Origin: Clostridiales bacterium
GTDB lineage: Bacteria > Bacillota > Clostridia > Peptostreptococcales > Anaerovoracaceae
Assembly (NCBI GenBank): GCA_009778415.1
Contig: WRJV01000277.1
Span: 1 to 11,312, forward strand
Direction of reading: 5' to 3'
Length of the DNA stretch: 11,312 nt
Part shown: positions 7,459 through 11,312 of the stretch, one piece after another
How the letters are laid out: the number at the start of each line of letters is the position of its first letter
Numbering within the stretch: position 1 is the first letter of the stretch
Notes under the pieces: generated by a model
Told to the model about the DNA's origin: nothing
Database searches by the model: none
The model's input: the letters and a program-made list of their open reading frames with translations, nothing else
Program-made: the position numbers and the translations under genes

Positions 7459-8406
7459 TTATGAGACATATTGATATTTACCAAATATTTTTTTTATAAC
7501 TCCTCTGATTCCATTTTTTTCGTAAATGTGTCTCGCGTTTGTAAATTTTTGCACTATAAAAATCCCACATATTTGCAATGGCGATATCCCCATTTTATTT
7601 ACTGAATCGGAGAGCTTTATTCCTTTTTTATGAGCAATATCTAAGTACTTTATAATTGCCGCTCGCCGTGCCTCCTCATCGCAAAACATTATCCTACCAA
7701 GTATGTAGTTGGTAAACCCTTCGAAATTATCAACAAATAATCTACTTCCGGATTTTGTCAAACCATCTTCGATATATTCGCATTTATATATTATCTCATT
7801 AAACCATCTCAATTTGTATCCATCATGTGCGATTTTGTCCCAAACAACACCTTCGCTAAGAAAATTCTCTCCTTCAAACTCCGGGAAAGGGTATCTTTTT
7901 AGAATATCCGTCCTATATATTTCAGCTTTGTCCCCTTGCAAGTGATATTTTGTTCTTTGCAGGTTTGTTGCGTCTATATAGTTTTCGTATTGCACCTCTA
8001 TAGGGTATTCTCCTACTATGTTTTCCGAGTTGATGTATCCCCTTAGACCGGATACCCCAGCGAAAGATTTGTCGTTTTTAATTGTTTTTATCCATTCGTG
8101 TATTCGCTCAACTGCGTTAGCTGTAATAAAATCGTCAGAGTCCACAATAAAAAACCATTCATATCTAGCTATTTTGACAGCATCATTTATTGCTCGGTGT
8201 TTCCCCCCATTTTCCCTTTTCCGATAAATTATTTCAAATAATTTATTGCTCTCCACCCATTTTTTCACAAGCTCTCCTGTATCGTCATATGAACCATCAT
8301 CGATAATAACCCACTCGAAATCTTTCTTCGTTTGTTCGCATAGGCTATCATATAGCTTGGGGAGTATATATGCCCTGTTGTATGAAGGCGTCATTATGGT
8401 TATCAT
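7459..8406 (-). CDS. GT2-family glycosyltransferase (GT-A fold)
   Basis: Predicted inverting glycosyltransferase of 315 residues. The N-terminal GT-A domain has MTPSYNRAYIL (5-15), VIIDDGSYDDT (33-43), RENGGKHRAIN (64-74) and the metal/nucleotide-binding VDSDDF (88-93). D36 and D89/D91-D92 occupy the usual nucleotide- and metal-binding positions. The C-terminal third has no motif I recognise and would set acceptor preference. The ATG overlaps the GT32 stop by 4 nt (ATGA) and has AAGGA 6 nt upstream, so translation is probably coupled. The gene is AT-rich. It resembles EpsH/EpsE-like wall or capsule transferases in general layout, but the sugar cannot be named. Confidence 0.92.
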   Translation of the reverse strand: MITIMTPSYNRAYILPKLYDSLCEQTKKDFEWVIIDDGSYDDTGELVKKWVESNKLFEIIYRKRENGGKHRAINDAVKIARYEWFFIVDSDDFITANAVERIHEWIKTIKNDKSFAGVSGLRGYINSENIVGEYPIEVQYENYIDATNLQRTKYHLQGDKAEIYRTDILKRYPFPEFEGENFLSEGVVWDKIAHDGYKLRWFNEIIYKCEYIEDGLTKSGSRLFVDNFEGFTNYILGRIMFCDEEARRAAIIKYLDIAHKKGIKLSDSVNKMGISPLQICGIFIVQKFTNARHIYEKNGIRGVIKKIFGKYQYVS

Positions 8407-9200
8407 TTTGATTCCTTTCTGCTTGATTCCTTGATTTTAGCGATAACTCCATTTATGCCGGCTACTTTATATATGTATTTAGCATTTTTTATTTTGCTAT
8501 CCAATCTGATTCCTAACTTTGGACCAAAAATTTTTACATATCGTTCTAGTCTTTTTTTTGCTTTATGTTGTTCATCTGTCTGCCATGAAGCGCAAAAATG
8601 ATGTATAGTAAACGTATTCGCGGTTATCCTAAGTTTACCGGAAGAATAATCTTTAGGACAAAAATACTCGGTTGGGTATAATTCGAATCCTTTTATTGTC
8701 TGCTTGTTGTTATTCTTTATTAATCCATAATTGCTCATTATTTCTGTTATAATTTTTACGTTTGTAGTGAGATCTAAATTTCCGTCTTCGGTAATAAATT
8801 TTCTACAGTCATAATATCCCAAGAATTCTTTGATTAGTTTGAAGTTCTGTTCGCATCCAATTATGCCTGTTGAAACGAACTCTGGCAACTCAAACCCGCT
8901 AAATGCATGATTATTTAAAAAATCATCGAGCGGCTTTATTACTTCAACATCGGTATCCATATAGATACCGCCATGGTTGTATATCACATATAATCTAGCA
9001 ACATCGGATACAAATGCCCATTTTTTTGACATATATGCTTCTTTTGTATATGCATTGTAGTTAATATCAAAATTACTTTCGTTCCATTCTTTTATTTCAT
9101 AGTCAGGGCAGTACTTTTTCCAGCTCTCAATGCACTTAACCGCCAGCGCTGGAAGCGGGTTGCCGCCGAACCAACAATAATGTATTATTTTGGGTATCAT
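8403..9200 (-). CDS. GT32-family glycosyltransferase (DXD sugar-binding type)
   Basis: Predicted retaining glycosyltransferase of 265 residues. It starts MIPKIIHYCWFGG (1-13), contains CIESWKKYCPDYEIKEWNE (23-41), then WAFVSDVARLYVIYNHGG (61-78) leading into IYMDTDVEV (79-87). These are the classic features of the capsular/OCH1-like DXD family, and D82-T-D84 would bind the divalent metal and nucleotide sugar. The histidine-containing TIHHFCASW segment near 217-225 is also typical of the family C-terminus. Only a weak AGG lies 8 nt before the ATG. It is AT-rich like its neighbours and overlaps the next gene by 4 nt. Such enzymes often add hexose or hexosamine branches in capsule loci; the actual sugar here is unknown. 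Confidence 0.94.
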   Translation of the reverse strand: MIPKIIHYCWFGGNPLPALAVKCIESWKKYCPDYEIKEWNESNFDINYNAYTKEAYMSKKWAFVSDVARLYVIYNHGGIYMDTDVEVIKPLDDFLNNHAFSGFELPEFVSTGIIGCEQNFKLIKEFLGYYDCRKFITEDGNLDLTTNVKIITEIMSNYGLIKNNNKQTIKGFELYPTEYFCPKDYSSGKLRITANTFTIHHFCASWQTDEQHKAKKRLERYVKIFGPKLGIRLDSKIKNAKYIYKVAGINGVIAKIKESSRKESK

Positions 9201-9245
9201 TTTTTGTACCTGCCATTACTAATAAGTTTTTTAATGATTTTTTCT

Positions 9246-10256
9246 TCAATCAAACATAATCCTAGGTTTAGTCCTTCTATTCTTTATATCCAAAAATGCT
9301 ATGAGCAATTTGTATAATCTTACGTTTACTTTCAGAACTGACAATGCTATTTTCTCTTTGGAATTATAATTATCCGCCTTCATTAGCAAGCTATAATTGC
9401 TACGAAATGCTAGCAACATTTTTTTGTATTCAGGTATCTGTCCGTATTCTTTGCTTAATAGCATTGATTGCAGCACACTTATTTTTGCCATTAAAAGCTT
9501 TTCTTTGCAGATATCAACTAAGCTTGGAAATTCTTTCTCAACAACACATAAAACATGTTTATATGCTTCAATCAAATCTAAAATGTTCGGATTATATTTG
9601 TCACATTTGGTAATACTACTTCTCCGTTGCCTATAATAATATTTTGGCGTAGCGTTGTTAATTATTGTTGTTGCTCTTGAAAACACATCAGCAATAATAA
9701 AAATATCTTCACAGCGTTTGTTTATTGGGAACCTTACATCACTAAATATGTGTTTTTTATATAATTTGCAACAAGCACTTGAATCAGGTATATTATGCAG
9801 TAAATAATTTTTTATTGCCTGCTCAGGGCTAAATTTTGATATTTTTCTATTTGAATCTTTTTTAATAATTGTATTTGTATATACAATAAAGTAGCTACAT
9901 GAAGAAATGTCAGCATTGTGATCAATGAGATTCTTATACAATAATTCAATCGTATCGATATCCATCCAATCATCACCATCCATGAATGCTAAATACTCTC
10001 CTCTTGAAATTTCAACTCCCGCGTTTCTTGCATCTGATAAACCGCCGTTTTCTTTGTGTATCACTTTGATGCGACAGTCCATTTCCGCGTATTCATCGCA
10101 TATTGTGCCACAACAATCTGGCGAGCCGTCATCTATAAGTATTATCTCAAGATTAGTGAATGTCTGTGAAATAGCACTGTTAACGCATTGACGAATATAT
10201 TGTTCAACTTTATAAACTGGTATAATTATGCTTATTAATGGTTGTTTCTCTGTCAT
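9246..10256 (-). CDS. GT2-family glycosyltransferase, paralog of the adjacent upstream gene
   Basis: Predicted GT-A inverting glycosyltransferase of 336 residues. PLISIIIPVYKVEQYI (6-21), EIILIDDGSPD (37-47), KENGGLSDARNAG (68-80) and MDGDDW (92-97) form the catalytic GT-A core; the usual DSDD is DGDD here. The roughly 220-residue C-terminal part includes a KYYYRQRRSSI segment shared with the upstream paralog. In-frame TAG and TGA codons lie just upstream of the ATG, so the start is constrained. There is no good Shine-Dalgarno site: the nearest AAGG is 16 nt away. Hand alignment of the 92-residue core with the gene at 10314-11312 gives 62 identities, which supports a tandem duplication. Donor sugar is unknown. 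Confidence 0.93.
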   Translation of the reverse strand: MTEKQPLISIIIPVYKVEQYIRQCVNSAISQTFTNLEIILIDDGSPDCCGTICDEYAEMDCRIKVIHKENGGLSDARNAGVEISRGEYLAFMDGDDWMDIDTIELLYKNLIDHNADISSCSYFIVYTNTIIKKDSNRKISKFSPEQAIKNYLLHNIPDSSACCKLYKKHIFSDVRFPINKRCEDIFIIADVFSRATTIINNATPKYYYRQRRSSITKCDKYNPNILDLIEAYKHVLCVVEKEFPSLVDICKEKLLMAKISVLQSMLLSKEYGQIPEYKKMLLAFRSNYSLLMKADNYNSKEKIALSVLKVNVRLYKLLIAFLDIKNRRTKPRIMFD

Positions 10257-10313
10257 TTTATTTCACTATAGACCTTTAATCTAATCCTCATTGCTTCAGT
10301 GCATAAGTCTGCT

Positions 10314-11312
10314 CTACTCAAACATAATTTTGCGTTTGAGAATTTCTTTTTTCCTTGCTTCAGCACGATTGAGCATTTCGTATATCTTCACGTTTACTTT
10401 AATTGAAGTCAGCATTATTTTACCCTTAAGATTAAAGCTTTCGCACTTCAAATATTGCCAATAATTTTTTCTGTATGTTGACAGCATTTTTTTAAAATTA
10501 GCTGTATCCCGATAATTTTTGTTTGAAATCATTGATCGTAATACCGCTAATTTTGCTATCAATAATTTAGTTTTGACAATGCTGCTCAGGGCTGGATATT
10601 TGTCTTCAACTGTTCTTAATACTTGCTCCCATGCATCTATTAATTCAACTTTAGTTTGACCATACTCAGTGTGAATTGTGCTTCCTATGCGCTGCCTATA
10701 ATAATATTTTGAGTCTGTATTAATCACAATAACCTTTGCTAAATAAAAAACATCGATGATAACAAGCAAATCTTCATAATACTTCCCAGTTGGATATCTT
10801 GTATAATCAAAAATATTTTTTCTATATAATTTGGCGCAAGCTGATACTACGCATTTTTCTCCCTTAAAACATTCAAAAACCGCTTGCTCGCTTTCAAATA
10901 CCTGCACTTCAAGATTTTTGCACTTCGGTATGATTTCATTCTTATAAACATCAAATATCCCACAAGTGGATATATCAGCATCATGGCTAATAAGATTTCT
11001 ATATAAAAACTCTATCATATCATAGGCGACCCAATCGTCGCTGTCAATATAAGTTATAAATTCGCCATTAGCGATTTCTATGCCCGCATTCCTTGCGTCT
11101 GACAACCCTCCATTTTCTTTATGCACGACAATAATGCGGTGGTCTCCTCTAGCATATTCATCACATATTTTACCACAATCGTCGGGTGATCCGTCGTCAA
11201 CAAGAATTATTTCAAGATTTTTATATGTTTGAGCAATGATACTGTCAATACACTGGCGAAGATATGGTTCCACCTTATATATTGGCACGACCACACTTAT
11301 TAGCGGCTGTAT
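10314..11312 (-). CDS. GT2-family glycosyltransferase (5' partial, runs off the right edge)
   Basis: The frame is open through base 11312. Codons before the first candidate start (GTG at 11294) read IQPLIS, which aligns with QPLIS near the N-terminus of the downstream paralog. That GTG is therefore an internal valine and only a few N-terminal residues are missing. The visible part has PLISVVVPIYKVEPYL, EIILVDDGSPDDCG, KENGGLSDARNAG and IDSDDW, a canonical GT-A core with intact DSDD. The C-terminal region shares KYYYRQR and the terminal RKIMFE with the neighbour's PRIMFD ending. Composition is very AT-rich: 16 G/C in 60 bases at 10381-10440. Like its neighbour it probably extends a lipid-linked repeat unit, with specificity unknown. 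Confidence 0.93.
   Translation of the reverse strand: MQPLISVVVPIYKVEPYLRQCIDSIIAQTYKNLEIILVDDGSPDDCGKICDEYARGDHRIIVVHKENGGLSDARNAGIEIANGEFITYIDSDDWVAYDMIEFLYRNLISHDADISTCGIFDVYKNEIIPKCKNLEVQVFESEQAVFECFKGEKCVVSACAKLYRKNIFDYTRYPTGKYYEDLLVIIDVFYLAKVIVINTDSKYYYRQRIGSTIHTEYGQTKVELIDAWEQVLRTVEDKYPALSSIVKTKLLIAKLAVLRSMISNKNYRDTANFKKMLSTYRKNYWQYLKCESFNLKGKIMLTSIKVNVKIYEMLNRAEARKKEILKRKIMFE

Larger units (their letters stand above)
1529..11312 (-). other. Surface-polysaccharide biosynthesis gene cluster (distal part of a probable operon)
   Basis: Nine consecutive minus-strand genes encode nucleotide-sugar enzymes or glycosyltransferases. Spacings, from promoter-distal to promoter-proximal, are 1 nt, 22 nt, 24 nt, 1 nt, 41 nt, a 4-nt overlap, 45 nt and 57 nt. 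No opposite-strand gene interrupts them. The set predicts UDP-glucuronate, UDP-galacturonate and an N-acetylaminouronate as donors, hence an acidic glycan. Wzx, Wzy, ABC exporter, chain-length regulator and initiating transferase genes are not in view and would be expected beyond 11312. Single-transcript organisation is inferred from spacing only. Confidence 0.82.

Noticed and set aside
7488..7496. T-run near the end of the GT2 gene as an intrinsic terminator
   Set aside because: It lies inside coding sequence and reads as an A-run in the direction of transcription, with no stem beside it.
9216..9236. CATTA/TAATG short inverted repeat between the GT2 and GT32 genes
   Set aside because: A 5-bp AT-rich stem with a long loop is too weak to call.
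9219..9249. Possible promoter before the GT32 gene (TTGAAG and TATTAG)
   Set aside because: The spacing would be about 19 nt and the -10 match is only 4 of 6 in AT-rich DNA, which is expected by chance.
11292..11294. GTG as the start of the right-edge GT2 gene
   Set aside because: The frame continues upstream as IQPLIS, matching the N-terminus of its paralog, so the codon is an internal valine.
1..11312. CRISPR arrays, tRNA or rRNA genes, insertion sequences, attachment sites
   Set aside because: Genes fill almost the whole window, gaps are at most 57 nt, and no spaced repeats, transposase motifs or RNA-gene signatures were seen.

Overview
The window is the distal end of a surface-polysaccharide biosynthesis locus (capsule, exopolysaccharide or O-antigen) on the minus strand. 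It meets, tail to tail, one unrelated plus-strand gene for an AAA-ATPase/PD-(D/E)XK nuclease-like protein. Shine-Dalgarno sites, standard-code ORFs and bacterial-type sugar genes suggest a bacterium. The AAA/PD-(D/E)XK family is common in anaerobic, often gut-associated lineages. Isoleucine ATA and arginine AGG codons are frequent even in the GC-richer genes. None of this fixes a phylum, and I do not name one.

Layout. Positions 1-1500 (+): AAA-ATPase-like/nuclease-like protein, open at the left edge. Positions 1501-1528: short convergent junction with an 8-bp inverted repeat. Positions 1529-6300 (-): GC-moderate, tightly packed nucleotide-sugar block, transcribed in the order UDP-glucose 6-dehydrogenase (ugd), TviB-like UDP-N-acetylhexosamine 6-dehydrogenase, UDP-glucuronate 4-epimerase, then a GT4 glycosyltransferase. 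Positions 6302-7417 (-): a second GT4 glycosyltransferase, 1 nt upstream of ugd. Positions 7459-11312 (-): clearly AT-richer glycosyltransferases, namely GT2, GT32 and two tandem paralogous GT2 genes, the last open at the right edge. All minus-strand genes run the same way with gaps of 1-57 nt or a 4-nt overlap, so they probably form one operon whose promoter lies beyond position 11312. No stretch longer than 57 nt lacks a gene.

How the genes fit together: Ugd makes UDP-glucuronate and the 4-epimerase converts it to UDP-galacturonate. The TviB-like enzyme makes an N-acetylated aminouronate donor, probably UDP-GlcNAcA. Six glycosyltransferases of three fold families would then assemble an acidic repeat unit. 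Flippase, polymerase, chain-length control and initiating phosphosugar transferase are absent here and would be expected upstream, outside the window.

I found no clear sign of an undescribed multi-gene system. The items most worth a second look are a perfect 10-bp palindrome inside the AAA gene, an abrupt base-composition change near that gene's domain boundary, the composition step between the conserved sugar-precursor half and the AT-rich transferase half, and the tandem GT2 duplication.
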